Source: Croceimicrobium hydrocarbonivorans (GTDB taxonomy: Bacteria; Bacteroidota; Bacteroidia; Flavobacteriales; Schleiferiaceae). Taken from it: a stretch of 64,000 nt of DNA. The notes beneath the pieces were generated by a model. That model had not been told where the DNA came from, did no database searches, and worked only from the letters and a program-made list of their open reading frames with translations. Made by a program: the position numbers and the translations under genes. Positions 1 through 8,987 of the stretch are shown here, one piece after another (position 1 is the first letter of the stretch; each line of letters begins with the position of its first letter). The stretch covers positions 3,417,501-3,481,500 of the forward strand of contig NZ_CP060139.1 in NCBI RefSeq assembly GCF_014524565.1, in the 5' to 3' direction.

Positions 1-104
1 AGGTAAAACCCCCTTTTCACTCAGACTCTGTGGGACTTAAGCGCACAAATTCGCATATTTGTAGCTGACATTTGTTGTAAAAACTATCTTATCCCACTCA
101 TTCT

Positions 105-1646
105 ATGAAGAAAGTTGGCCCCTTGGCCTTACTGATTTTCATTGTTTTCGCTTGTAATAAAGAGCTTGACTTTGATATGATCAATGATATTGAAGTGAAG
201 AGCTCCGCTACAGTTCCTCTGGCAAACCTTACTTTAAGTATTGAAGATTTGGTTTCCGACATTGAAGACTCCACCTTGGTGGTAGACCCCAGTAATGCCC
301 TCCGTATTTTTTATCGTCAGGATTCGGTATTTACTTATTCTATTGATGACATCTTAACCATTCCGGATCAGGATCCATTACCTCTTCCAGTAGACAAAAC
401 TCAGCCAACATTTGATTTGGATGTAGCCTTAGGAACCATTGCTGGTGCCCAATTGTACGATGCTACTTTCGAGAGTGGGAAAATTGAGTTTACAGTTAAC
501 AGTAATGATACGGTTCAGGCGGATACTCGCTTCCGTTTTACTTACCGAAATGCCACCTTAAATGGTGCTACCTATGTTGACACTTTTACTCTTGCAGCAG
601 GTACAGCTAGCCTTATTGATTCCTCTGATTTGGACGGTTTGGTATTTGACTTTACCAATGGTGGAAACTCGGTAAATGCTTTAAGCATTGGTTTAGAGCT
701 TATTGATACCGCCAATGTAAATCAGGGTAATATAATTGTGTGTGGAGTAGCCATGCAAGATTTAAGAGTGGCCGTGGCCAATGGTTATTTTGGAGATCGT
801 GTTCAAGCGGCTCCTCCCGGTGATTTTGATTTTCAGATTAATGGCTTAGAGCGTTTTACAGGTGGTTTCTATTTAACTGATCCTCGTTTGAAGCTTATCA
901 CTAGATCCACCGTAGGCTTACCTATCGAAATTGTAACCGAGTTTATCGGAGAAAACAACGATCGTCAACGTGTGTACTTGAATAATGATCCCTTCTTAAT
1001 TCAAGCTTCACCGGCACCAGGCGTGGTAGCAGTTTCCAATTTGAGTTTGGATCCTACCAATTCTGATATCACCGAATTTTTAGCCAATATTCCTCAGAAG
1101 ATTTATTATTCAGGGAGTATTCAAGTTAATCCTGATGGACCTTCTGCAAATCCGAACTTCATTTCTAACACTTCTAATGTGGTAGTCGACTTTGAAGTAG
1201 ATGTTCCAATGGAATTCCGTTTGGAGGATATGCGTCTCGATCAAACAGTGGAAGATATTGGTGCCGATTTAGAGAATCTGGACAATTTAGATGAGTTAAC
1301 CGTTTTCTTCCAATCCGAAAACCGTTTACCATTCGATCTTAACTTAAAGGTTTCCTTTATTAATGCCTTGGGAGACAGTATCAACGGTTTCGATTTACCA
1401 TTATTAAGCGCAGCACCGGTAGACGGAAATGGTCGGGTTACCGGTCCAAGCATCGAAGAAAACCCAGTGGTATTTGATCGTGATATGATTGAGGATTTCT
1501 TGCAAACTCGCGACCTGCGTTTTGTAGCCTCAGTGAATACCACCAATAATGGTCAAACCAGTGTGAAATTATATTCAGACTACGACCTTAAGATTAAAGC
1601 GGCCATGCAGGCGAAGGGTAACTATCAAATCTCCAACGACCAATGA
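105..1646 (+). CDS. Predicted outer-envelope lipoprotein, function unknown
   Basis: The 513-residue product begins with a short charged stretch and a hydrophobic segment ending in a lipobox (V-F-A-C, Cys17), so it should be a lipoprotein exported by Sec. The mature part is rich in Asp, Asn, Thr and beta-prone segments with no enzyme motif that I recognise. It overlaps the next gene, a DUF5723 protein, by four bases (ATGA), so the two are very likely cotranslated; a second lipoprotein follows. Bacteroidota often place such lipoproteins beside beta-barrel proteins, so an outer-membrane complex is an inference. The 104 bases upstream contain the start of the window and no clear promoter match. 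Confidence 0.8.
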   Translation: MKKVGPLALLIFIVFACNKELDFDMINDIEVKSSATVPLANLTLSIEDLVSDIEDSTLVVDPSNALRIFYRQDSVFTYSIDDILTIPDQDPLPLPVDKTQPTFDLDVALGTIAGAQLYDATFESGKIEFTVNSNDTVQADTRFRFTYRNATLNGATYVDTFTLAAGTASLIDSSDLDGLVFDFTNGGNSVNALSIGLELIDTANVNQGNIIVCGVAMQDLRVAVANGYFGDRVQAAPPGDFDFQINGLERFTGGFYLTDPRLKLITRSTVGLPIEIVTEFIGENNDRQRVYLNNDPFLIQASPAPGVVAVSNLSLDPTNSDITEFLANIPQKIYYSGSIQVNPDGPSANPNFISNTSNVVVDFEVDVPMEFRLEDMRLDQTVEDIGADLENLDNLDELTVFFQSENRLPFDLNLKVSFINALGDSINGFDLPLLSAAPVDGNGRVTGPSIEENPVVFDRDMIEDFLQTRDLRFVASVNTTNNGQTSVKLYSDYDLKIKAAMQAKGNYQISNDQ

Positions 1647-3031
1647 AAAAGTTAGGATTGTTTCTTTTGGGCCTGGGATTTTCAATCGGCCTTTCCGCAC
1701 AAAGCGATATGATGTTGTACAATTTCAATGCGATTCCGCAAGTACATCATACCAATCCCGCTTATCCCCAACAAACCAAATGGTATATCGGTTTACCAGC
1801 CATTTCAGGTATTAGCACCCATTATCATAATTCGGGTTTTGCCCTGGTTGATATTTTCGAAAAGGGAACCGATATCAATCAAAACTTGGCGGAGCTCAGC
1901 AATAATTTAGATGAGCGCAGCCAGCTTAACCTTAATAACCGCGTTGAGTTATTAGGTGTAGGTTTTAAAACCGGTAAGGGCTTTGTGACTTTGGGCGCTA
2001 CTCAGAACATTGATTTCAAAATGGATCTTCCTTATCAATTGTTCCAAATCCTTTTCAGTGGCGATGGAAGCCTTACCAATTTGGATTTAAACACCTTTGA
2101 TCTGGAAACTATTAATCGTACCAATTTCTATTTGGGCTACCAGCACAAATTTTTGGAAGATCGATTAACCGTTGGCTTGAAGGCTAAATACATCTTCGTG
2201 CAGCAGCATGCCTATATCGAGCGCATGAATTTGAGCCTGCGCAATGATGGGAATTACAATATCAAAGCAACTTCTGATATCTTAATTCACACTTCTGGAC
2301 CTTCAGCCTTTGAGTCCTTTGAAGATCAAGAAATCATGGACGTCGCTTTACCAAATAACACTGGTTTTGCCTTTGATTTTGGTGCCTTCTATCAAATCAA
2401 TGACAAATTTGATGTAAGTGCATCGGTGCTCGACTTAGGAAGTATTACTTACAATTCCTACAATCGTGATTATGTAAGTGAAGGTACCTTCGACTTTGAA
2501 GGGGTGGAAATTGACTTGAGTAAAGACGATTTCAGCAATGTGGGTAATGCTACGGCGGACAGCCTTGAGAAAGCCTTCAATTTCCGTGAAGAGGACGGTA
2601 AATCCTATAGTCGTTCTTTAATGAGTCAGGCTTATGCCTCTTTCAATTATCATTTAACACCCAAACATAGTTTTGGAGCGCTCTTTCATACTCGTATTTG
2701 GAACGGTGAAATGTTTAATGACTATGGTATTAACTATGTTGGTCGATTGTCACGTACCTTTCAATTCACTGCGGGCTATTCCATCATTAATGGAACTATG
2801 CATAATGTAGGAGCGGGCTTCGATTTAAAATTAGGGGCCGTACAATTATACTTGATGTCGGATAATGTAATGGCGGCAGATTATGCCACCGTGCAAACCA
2901 CCAATTTCCGATTCGGTATAAATTTGAGTTTTTATGGAAAGCGTGCTAAAGGCATGTCTAAACAGGAAAAAAAAGTAAAGGAACAAAAGGAAGAGGCGGC
3001 GGAAACGGCATCTCTACTCTATAAATTTTAA
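1643..3031 (+). CDS. DUF5723 family outer-membrane protein
   Basis: The 462-residue product has a signal peptide (MKKLGLFLLGLGFSIGLSAQ) and a body with many alternating beta-strand segments. The opening after cleavage, with the motif N-P-A-Y-P, and the overall layout fit DUF5723, a Bacteroidota family predicted to form outer-membrane beta-barrels related to PorV/PorP-like proteins. The C-terminal 40 residues contain a lysine/glutamate-rich run before a final L-L-Y-K-F. The start overlaps the stop of the upstream lipoprotein gene by four bases, and a third lipoprotein gene follows after about 20 bases. The family is probable; the function is not known. Confidence 0.8.
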   Translation: MKKLGLFLLGLGFSIGLSAQSDMMLYNFNAIPQVHHTNPAYPQQTKWYIGLPAISGISTHYHNSGFALVDIFEKGTDINQNLAELSNNLDERSQLNLNNRVELLGVGFKTGKGFVTLGATQNIDFKMDLPYQLFQILFSGDGSLTNLDLNTFDLETINRTNFYLGYQHKFLEDRLTVGLKAKYIFVQQHAYIERMNLSLRNDGNYNIKATSDILIHTSGPSAFESFEDQEIMDVALPNNTGFAFDFGAFYQINDKFDVSASVLDLGSITYNSYNRDYVSEGTFDFEGVEIDLSKDDFSNVGNATADSLEKAFNFREEDGKSYSRSLMSQAYASFNYHLTPKHSFGALFHTRIWNGEMFNDYGINYVGRLSRTFQFTAGYSIINGTMHNVGAGFDLKLGAVQLYLMSDNVMAADYATVQTTNFRFGINLSFYGKRAKGMSKQEKKVKEQKEEAAETASLLYKF

Positions 3032-3050
3032 TCAAAATCCCATCCCAATT

Positions 3051-3947
3051 ATGAGAAAGTTTAACTACAAATTCTTAGGACTTGCCGCTTTGGCAATGGC
3101 CTTTACGGCTTGCGAAGACGGCGATCTTACTTCTACTGGTGAAGTGGAAGCTGCTATGGGCGAGCTCTATGTATCAGCAGAGAGTAATGTTAGTCAAATC
3201 TATCGCAATGTAGATGAGGCTATGCGTACTTTCGATTTTAGTGCCAACCCATCAGTTCCGATCACTATTGACAATGCAACTTTCGATCGCGATGCTTCCG
3301 ATCCTAATAAGTACATTCTCGACTATGGAAACGGAACTGCAACTCGCGGTAAAGTGATTGAAGGCGCTATTGAAATGACTCTTACCGGTGCTAATTACCT
3401 GGATATGGGTACAACCGTGGATGTGAGCCTAGTCAATTTCAAAGAAGATGATAAGCCAGTAAGCGGAAGCATGTTCCTTGAAAATAAGGGTAATAATAAA
3501 TTCGATATGGATGTAACGGCTTTCACTATGGAAGACAATACTTCTGCGGATGACGGTGGTCCTAAGACCTTTGTGTTAAACACTGATAAATCTTTAGAAT
3601 GGTCAGCCGGATCAGCTACTCCCAATGATGTAAGCGATGATGTGTACTCCATTATCGGAACTGCCGATGCTACTTATGACAATGGTAATTACACTTTTGA
3701 TGTAGTTATCAGCAAGGCAATGGTAATGGATAATACTTGCACCTACCGCTTAACTGAAGGTATTTTTGATTTGGATATTGCTACTACCGTAGATCCTAAT
3801 CCATTAACCTTTAATAAAGCTACTATCGACTTTATTGCCGGTGATGGTGGTAATCAAGATGGATGCGACAAGTTCTTCGATCTTGTTTTAAAGAATACTG
3901 AAACCGAATCAGAACTTAGTACTACTCGCCAGTTTAATGGCTTCTAG
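3051..3947 (+). CDS. Predicted lipoprotein, function unknown
   Basis: This 298-residue protein has a lipobox at A-F-T-A-C (Cys21) followed by acidic residues E-D-G-D, a context compatible with surface-exposed lipoproteins in Bacteroidota. The mature domain is rich in Asp, Asn and Thr with beta-strand character and contains late cysteines (C-T-Y and G-C-D) that could pair. No known enzyme motif is visible. It is the third gene of a plus-strand run with a lipoprotein and a DUF5723 protein. Its stop lies 3 bases from the convergent stop of rarA, with no room for a terminator between them. Confidence 0.75.
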   Translation: MRKFNYKFLGLAALAMAFTACEDGDLTSTGEVEAAMGELYVSAESNVSQIYRNVDEAMRTFDFSANPSVPITIDNATFDRDASDPNKYILDYGNGTATRGKVIEGAIEMTLTGANYLDMGTTVDVSLVNFKEDDKPVSGSMFLENKGNNKFDMDVTAFTMEDNTSADDGGPKTFVLNTDKSLEWSAGSATPNDVSDDVYSIIGTADATYDNGNYTFDVVISKAMVMDNTCTYRLTEGIFDLDIATTVDPNPLTFNKATIDFIAGDGGNQDGCDKFFDLVLKNTETESELSTTRQFNGF

Positions 3948-3950
3948 AAC

Positions 3951-5228
3951 TTATTTCTTCGGATAATATTTAGGCCAGCGTTGTTGCAAAACTTCGCTGG
4001 CTTTTTTTTCAGCCATATTGTCGGCCGGCTGATAAAATACTTCGCCACTAATTTCCTTGGGAAGGAATTCTTGATCCACAAAATGTCCGGGATAATCATG
4101 GCTGTACTTATAGTCGGCCCCGTAGTTTAGGTCCTTCATGAGCTGGGTAGGAGCATTGCGCAAATGCAAAGGCACTTGCAGATTGCCTTCCTGCTTTACC
4201 CGAGCTTGGGCTTCTCCAATGGCTTTATAGGCCGAATTACTCTTAGGTGAATTCGCTAAGTACAGGGTACATTGTGCCAAGGGAATCCGACCTTCGGGCC
4301 AACCGATTTTATGCACCGCATCAAAACAGGCATTAGCTATTAAGAGCGCATTGGGATTGGCCAAACCAATATCTTCAGAAGCCAGGATTATTAGTCGACG
4401 TGCAATAAAACGCGCTTCCTCACCACCTTCAATCATCCTAGCTAGCCAGTAAATGGCCGCATTGGGATCACTACCCCGAATAGACTTGATAAAGGCAGAA
4501 ATTACATCGTAATGCTGTTCTCCATCCTTATCATAACTCACCGTATGGTTCTGCAAAATCTTGCTTACGGCCTCATTGGTGATTTCGGATCCTGGGCCCA
4601 TTTGGCCTGCAACTAATTCCAGATTGTTAAGCATTTTCCGAGCATCTCCACCGCTGTATCGCATCAGGGCTTCGGATTCTTTAATCTGAACCTTTTGAGA
4701 TTTTAGCCATTCATCTTTTTCCAGTGCACGGTTCAGTAACTTTTGAAGTTCGGCCTGACTTAAGCCTTCTAAAACATAAACTTGGCAGCGTGAGCGCAAG
4801 GCGGGGATTACCTCAAAACTGGGATTTTCGGTAGTGGCGCCAATTAACACCACCGTGCCTTTTTCCACCGCATGTAAAAGGCTGTCTTGCTGAGATTTAC
4901 TGAAACGGTGAATCTCATCTATAAATAGAATAGGGGATTTTCCTTGGGCAAATAAACCTTGACCTTGGGCCTTTTGTAAGATCTCGCGCACTTCTTTTAC
5001 GCCGCTGTTGATGGCGCTAAGGGTATAGAACTTTCGCTTGGACTGCTCCGCAATTAATTGGGCCAAGGTGGTTTTACCTACTCCCGGAGGACCCCAAAAA
5101 ATAAGAGAGGGAACCAGATCTCTATTGATGAGAAGACGTAATTGTCCATCAGGACCTAAGAGGCCTTCCTGACCAATAACTTCATCAAAACTGCGAGGGC
5201 GTAGGCGCTCTGCCAAAGGTTGATTCAT
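3951..5228 (-). CDS. rarA: Replication-associated recombination protein A (RarA/MgsA, AAA+ ATPase)
   Basis: RarA is a clamp-loader-like AAA+ ATPase that acts at stalled replication forks. The 425-residue product has the family opening L-A-E-R-L-R-P-R, Walker A GPPGVGKT (residues 46-53), Walker [10 protein letters not shown], the sensor stretch G-A-T-T-E-N-P-S-F and the C-terminal MgsA tetramerisation region containing Y-K-Y-S-H-D. I chose the ATG at 5228 because family members start right before P-L-A-E-R; the frame is open 13 codons further but that part looks non-coding. The gene is divergent from the rhomboid gene, with about 100 bases between them. Confidence 0.95.
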   Translation of the reverse strand: MNQPLAERLRPRSFDEVIGQEGLLGPDGQLRLLINRDLVPSLIFWGPPGVGKTTLAQLIAEQSKRKFYTLSAINSGVKEVREILQKAQGQGLFAQGKSPILFIDEIHRFSKSQQDSLLHAVEKGTVVLIGATTENPSFEVIPALRSRCQVYVLEGLSQAELQKLLNRALEKDEWLKSQKVQIKESEALMRYSGGDARKMLNNLELVAGQMGPGSEITNEAVSKILQNHTVSYDKDGEQHYDVISAFIKSIRGSDPNAAIYWLARMIEGGEEARFIARRLIILASEDIGLANPNALLIANACFDAVHKIGWPEGRIPLAQCTLYLANSPKSNSAYKAIGEAQARVKQEGNLQVPLHLRNAPTQLMKDLNYGADYKYSHDYPGHFVDQEFLPKEISGEVFYQPADNMAEKKASEVLQQRWPKYYPKK

Positions 5229-5327
5229 GCTGCAAATTTTGTGAAATAGAACTGTTTTCACAGACAAAATGACCGAAATATAAAATTACTAAGCTTGGAA
5301 TTCTTTTTGGTACCTTCAATCCAAACA

Positions 5328-6107
5328 ATGACAATATCTCGCAATCATCTTTGGAAAGATTTTTTCCAATTGTTTCGCCAAAGCTATGCCTGGATACCCT
5401 TGGCAAGTATTGCCTTTCTTGCACTTATCTTTTTTATGGATGAGCAATTCCATCTCCATCTTTATGAATTTGGAGTAAAGCCGAGAGATAACCAGGGGCT
5501 TATAGGAATAATAACTTCGCCACTCATCCATGGTGATGGTGATCATCTTCGAAATAACAGCCTATCACTATGGGTTCTAAGTACCGGTTTGATCTACTTC
5601 TATCCGCGTAAAGCACTACCCGTCATTTTGATTTCCTGGTTTTTATCAGGCCTAGCTATTTGGTTTTGGGGAAGACCGAGCTATCATATTGGGGCCTCCG
5701 GTTTAATATATGCCTTGGCTGCATTTATATTTATTTCAGGAATATTAAGAGCTCATCCTAATTTACTAGCCTTAAGTATGTTGGTGGCTTTTTTATATGG
5801 TAGTATGGTTTGGGGTATCGTACCTGCGGATCCCCAAATCAGCTATGAAGCGCATCTTGCCGGTGCAGTAGTAGGAGGCCTCTTAGCAGTATATTTTCGA
5901 AATTCACCACCGAGAGATTTTCCACGAGCCTTTAGTTATGACGATATAGATGACGATCTTAGTGAAGAAATTGCCCGCTATGGCCCGGATTACTGGAAGC
6001 AAAATACCGATGATCAGAAAGGCGATATAAAGGTTTATTACCATTACACAAGTAAGGATGAAATTAGTACGGATAGCAAGCCTGATTCTGGTTCTGCTCA
6101 GTCTTAG
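5328..6107 (+). CDS. Rhomboid-family intramembrane serine protease
   Basis: Rhomboids cut transmembrane substrates within the membrane using a Ser-His dyad. Counting from the ATG at 5328 (259 residues), the catalytic serine is Ser124 in G-A-S-G-L-I-Y-A and the histidine is His176 in H-L-A-G-A; the oxyanion-hole motif is H-L-R-N (His73, Asn76). Several hydrophobic helices surround these sites. The tail from about residue 190 is hydrophilic and acidic and probably cytoplasmic. An upstream in-frame TTG at 5295 is possible but less likely. The last 50 bases overlap the next gene in another frame, which is a long overlap. Confidence 0.92.
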   Translation: MTISRNHLWKDFFQLFRQSYAWIPLASIAFLALIFFMDEQFHLHLYEFGVKPRDNQGLIGIITSPLIHGDGDHLRNNSLSLWVLSTGLIYFYPRKALPVILISWFLSGLAIWFWGRPSYHIGASGLIYALAAFIFISGILRAHPNLLALSMLVAFLYGSMVWGIVPADPQISYEAHLAGAVVGGLLAVYFRNSPPRDFPRAFSYDDIDDDLSEEIARYGPDYWKQNTDDQKGDIKVYYHYTSKDEISTDSKPDSGSAQS

Positions 6108-6564
6108 TGCCGCAAGTGTGCAGGCCCAGGCCTATTTATATGTAGAGCGCAAAGGGGAATTTCCTGATCATCGCTGGAAGCAAGGTGAAAAACTGGAAAT
6201 CCTAATTAGCGATGGCGAGGATGCATTTTGGCAAAAAGGTTATTTCAATGGTGGCGATTCCGCGGGAATGGTTTTAGGTACGCGCTACTATAACTGGAGT
6301 CAAGTTTTGGGAGTTCGATATGCTAATGGTCTGATTCCATTTTTCGGAAAATCGGCCATGGCCGCCGCCGGACTTTTTACAGGAGTATTCGCTGTTAACA
6401 GCCTTATAAATGATGATAGTCCCATATTAACCGAAGGTCAAATTTACTTAGGCGCCGGTTTATTAAGTGCCGGCCTGATTTCCAAATTGTTTTGGTACAA
6501 GGTGCGAAAAATGGAAAAGGGCTATGAATTACGCATTATCAACCTAATGGAATTAGACGGATGA
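6058..6564 (+). CDS. Exported or membrane protein of unknown function
   Basis: The 168-residue product has a good signal peptide ending A-S-V-Q-A-Q-A and two hydrophobic stretches near the C-terminus (around residues 98-120 and 125-148) that look like membrane helices. I do not recognise a family. The gene starts 50 bases inside the rhomboid gene and its stop overlaps the ATG of the next gene by four bases, so the three genes look translationally coupled. The signal peptide and the second overlap argue for this start despite the long first overlap. The role is unknown. Confidence 0.7.
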   Translation: MKLVRIASLILVLLSLSAASVQAQAYLYVERKGEFPDHRWKQGEKLEILISDGEDAFWQKGYFNGGDSAGMVLGTRYYNWSQVLGVRYANGLIPFFGKSAMAAAGLFTGVFAVNSLINDDSPILTEGQIYLGAGLLSAGLISKLFWYKVRKMEKGYELRIINLMELDG

Positions 6565-7205
6565 AAAAAGCAGTGATATTAGGAGCTTCGGGCTTAGTTG
6601 GTTCTTTTTTATTGGAAGATTTAATAGTTTCTGCTGAAATTGAGAAGGTATATGCCCTAGGTCGTAGACCCTTGAATAATGAAAGTCCCAAATTAGAACA
6701 GATCACTGGCGATTTGATGAGTGAGGATTTTTGGGAGCTTTCGTTGGATGCTGACTTAATCTTCATTTGTATCGGTACCACCAAAGCCAAAACCCCAGAT
6801 GAATCTTGGTATTTTAAGATAGATCATGGAATTCCGGTATCGGCCGCAAAATGGGCTAAGGCCAAAGGGTTAAAACGCCTCTTGGTAGTTTCTGCTTTGG
6901 GAGCCAAGTCTCAATCCTCGAATTTCTATTTAAGCACCAAAGGGAAAATGGAAGAAGACGTACGAAAGTTCGGACCTGAAACCGTTGTTCTGCGTCCTTC
7001 TATGATAATGGGCTCACGCCAGGAGACCCGCCCTTTGGAAGCGATTGCCATGTTTATCTTTCGGATATTGAATCCATTGATTCCCAGAAAATACCGAGGC
7101 GTTAAAGCCAGGGATATTGCAAGGGCGATGTATAATTTGAGCTTAGCGGAGACTGCACCGGAATTAGTGCTTTCGAAGGATATTCCTAAAAAGGCGAAAG
7201 CTTAG
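6561..7205 (+). CDS. NAD(P)-binding Rossmann protein (TIP30/HTATIP2-like atypical short-chain dehydrogenase)
   Basis: The 214-residue product opens with a nucleotide-binding loop G-A-S-G-L-V-G and has later family-like segments (F-I-C-I-G-T-T, L-L-V-V-S-A-L-G-A and R-P-S-M-I-M-G). These fit the atypical SDR group that includes TIP30-like and NAD(P)H-binding proteins. No substrate can be named. The start overlaps the stop of the preceding gene by four bases. The stop overlaps that of the convergent TIGR02757 gene by four bases. Confidence 0.82.
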   Translation: MKKAVILGASGLVGSFLLEDLIVSAEIEKVYALGRRPLNNESPKLEQITGDLMSEDFWELSLDADLIFICIGTTKAKTPDESWYFKIDHGIPVSAAKWAKAKGLKRLLVVSALGAKSQSSNFYLSTKGKMEEDVRKFGPETVVLRPSMIMGSRQETRPLEAIAMFIFRILNPLIPRKYRGVKARDIARAMYNLSLAETAPELVLSKDIPKKAKA

Positions 7206-7957
7206 AATTTTTCAAATACCCCTAATCCAAAAAGAGCAAAGTCGTATTTAACTGGATCCTCAGGATCTAATTTAAGCAAGGCTGTGCGAAGCTCCTCATT
7301 GGCCTTCCAATCATTGGCTTGGCGATTGAGTAAGCCCAATTTTCGAGCGACCCGACCGCTATGTACATCTAATGGACAATAGAGTTGGGAAGCCTTGATT
7401 TGCTGCCAAATTCCAAAATCAACTCCGGCATCGGCAGGGCGAACCATCCACCGCAGAAACATATTTAAGCGCTTGGCCGCAGAATTTTTAAAAGGGCTTG
7501 ATAAATGTTTTTCGCTTCTTTGCGCATGTGGAGTTTGGAGCATTATTTCACGAAACTGTTCAATTCCAGCTTTCATTCCTTCCGGATGATAGAAAGCATT
7601 TTCCAATCCTCCTCTATTCTCGTAAATCCCTTTAAGAGCTCGCAGGAAAAATTGCAGATCTTCCAATTGAAAAGTGCGATGCACAAAAGGAGGTAGGGCC
7701 TTTAAATCAGATTCTTGATGCTGCATCACAAAATCAAAAGGCGCTTCTTCTAAAAGCTCGGCAATTTTTAAGGCCGAACGAATTATGCTCTTGCGATTGC
7801 CCCAAGCGATGGTGGCCGTAAGTAAGCCCATGATTTCAATGTCCTCTTTTCGACTGTATCGATGCGGTATCTGAATTGGATCTTCATCCAAGAAGCTGCG
7901 CTCTTCATATTGAGCCGCCTTAGTATCTAAAAAGTCTTTTAATTCCTTAGCCTTCAA
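7202..7957 (-). CDS. TIGR02757 (DUF2400) family protein
   Basis: The 251-residue product matches the TIGR02757/DUF2400 family of conserved bacterial proteins through segments such as H-R-Y-S-R-K-E-D-I-E, A-T-I-A-W-G-N-R and L-N-M-F-L-R-W-M-V-R, with C-terminal P-L-D-V-H-S-G-R-V-A-R. The helical architecture and the L-D-V-H-S-G region resemble helix-hairpin-helix DNA glycosylases, but no activity is known to me. The ATG lies inside the 3' end of kdsB (11-base overlap), so the two minus-strand genes are probably one operon. Confidence 0.85.
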   Translation of the reverse strand: MKAKELKDFLDTKAAQYEERSFLDEDPIQIPHRYSRKEDIEIMGLLTATIAWGNRKSIIRSALKIAELLEEAPFDFVMQHQESDLKALPPFVHRTFQLEDLQFFLRALKGIYENRGGLENAFYHPEGMKAGIEQFREIMLQTPHAQRSEKHLSSPFKNSAAKRLNMFLRWMVRPADAGVDFGIWQQIKASQLYCPLDVHSGRVARKLGLLNRQANDWKANEELRTALLKLDPEDPVKYDFALFGLGVFEKF

Positions 7958-8702
7958 GGTCGGCGATGATTTTTTGAACGATGGCCAAATCTTCTGGGGT
8001 ATCTACCGAAAGGCTTTCTACTTCACTAAAACCTACTTTAATTCGACCACCATTTTCTAACCAACGGTTTTGTTCCAAGGCCTCGGCTTTTTCGAGCGGA
8101 GAAGGACTAAGGTGAGCAAATTTTTCTAGGGCCTCAGGACGATAGGCATACAAACCAATATGCTTGTAAAAGGTGTGTGCACCCAGCCATTCCGAATAAT
8201 CGAGGTCGCGAATAAAAGGGATTAACTGGCGGGAAAAATAGAGCGCCTCATGCTTTTTGCTAATGGTAACAAAACATCCACTGCGGTTATCGAGTTCCGC
8301 TTGACTTTCAATCGCCTTTACCAGGGTTCCGAGTTCGCAATTGGGGTCCTGAAACAGGTCGATTAGAGTTTGTAATTCGGAGGGTTCTAATAAAGGCTCG
8401 TCTCCTTGAACATTAACAATTACGTCTACCGGACCTTGCTCAGCCATCCACTTTTGATAGGCTTCTAAGCAGCGATTGGTACCGGTGCTATGGTCTTTGG
8501 AAGTTAGCACAACCTCACCACCAAAAGCTTGAACCGCTTCTACTATACGCTGATCATCGGTGGCCACTACCACCTGATCCATAGCTTTTAAGGTCCTTTC
8601 ATAGACCCGCTGAATCATGCTCTTGCCATGAATTTCGGCCAGAGGTTTTCCGGGTAATCGGGAGCTTTGATAGCGTGCCGGGATGACTGCCAGTACCTTC
8701 AC
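7947..8702 (-). CDS. kdsB: 3-deoxy-manno-octulosonate cytidylyltransferase (CMP-Kdo synthetase)
   Basis: KdsB activates Kdo with CTP to give CMP-Kdo for the inner core of lipopolysaccharide. The 251-residue protein has the hallmark opening I-P-A-R-Y-Q-S-S-R-L-P-G-K-P-L, the motif N-V-Q-G-D-E-P-L and the family features H-I-G-L-Y-A-Y-R and S-V-D-T-P-E-D-L near the end. The length is as expected. A TAATTTG element, one base shorter than the TAnnTTTG consensus, lies about 20 bases upstream on the minus strand. Its stop overlaps the start of the TIGR02757 gene. Confidence 0.95.
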   Translation of the reverse strand: MKVLAVIPARYQSSRLPGKPLAEIHGKSMIQRVYERTLKAMDQVVVATDDQRIVEAVQAFGGEVVLTSKDHSTGTNRCLEAYQKWMAEQGPVDVIVNVQGDEPLLEPSELQTLIDLFQDPNCELGTLVKAIESQAELDNRSGCFVTISKKHEALYFSRQLIPFIRDLDYSEWLGAHTFYKHIGLYAYRPEALEKFAHLSPSPLEKAEALEQNRWLENGGRIKVGFSEVESLSVDTPEDLAIVQKIIADLEG

Positions 8703-8765
8703 ATTTAAATTTTTTCCAAATTACATATTGTAAATATTCCCTGCTAATATTCCTACCTTGCATGC

Positions 8766-8987
8766 ATGGCAGCAGATCGTGATAAAATCTTTAATGGCGT
8801 GCGTTTTATGGCAGTAGCCCTGCCTTTAATTTTTAGTGGTCCCGCCCTTTATGTGGCTATGGGATTACCTGCGGCACGTCAGGGAAATTACATTTGGATG
8901 GGCATTAGCATTTTACTTATGCTGGTGGCTGTTTTCTTTACCGTTAAGGGCCTTCGCACCATCCTCAAGGGTTTCTTCAATGACTAA
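8766..8987 (+). CDS. Small two-helix membrane protein (DUF6095-like)
   Basis: This 73-residue protein has two hydrophobic helices (about residues 14-34 and 43-64) linked by a short polar loop, and ends K-G-F-F-N-D. The layout fits the small DUF6095 family of Bacteroidota membrane proteins; the match is from memory and should be treated as probable. A TACCTTG box lies at 8754-8760, only about 5 bases before the ATG, suggesting a very short leader. The stop overlaps the 3' end of the convergent rlmD-like gene by 11 bases. Confidence 0.7.
   Translation: MAADRDKIFNGVRFMAVALPLIFSGPALYVAMGLPAARQGNYIWMGISILLMLVAVFFTVKGLRTILKGFFND

Noticed and set aside
1-104. Possible promoter or RNA gene at the left edge
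   Set aside because: Several TTTG and TATCTT-like words occur but none with proper spacing, and no RNA fold was convincing.
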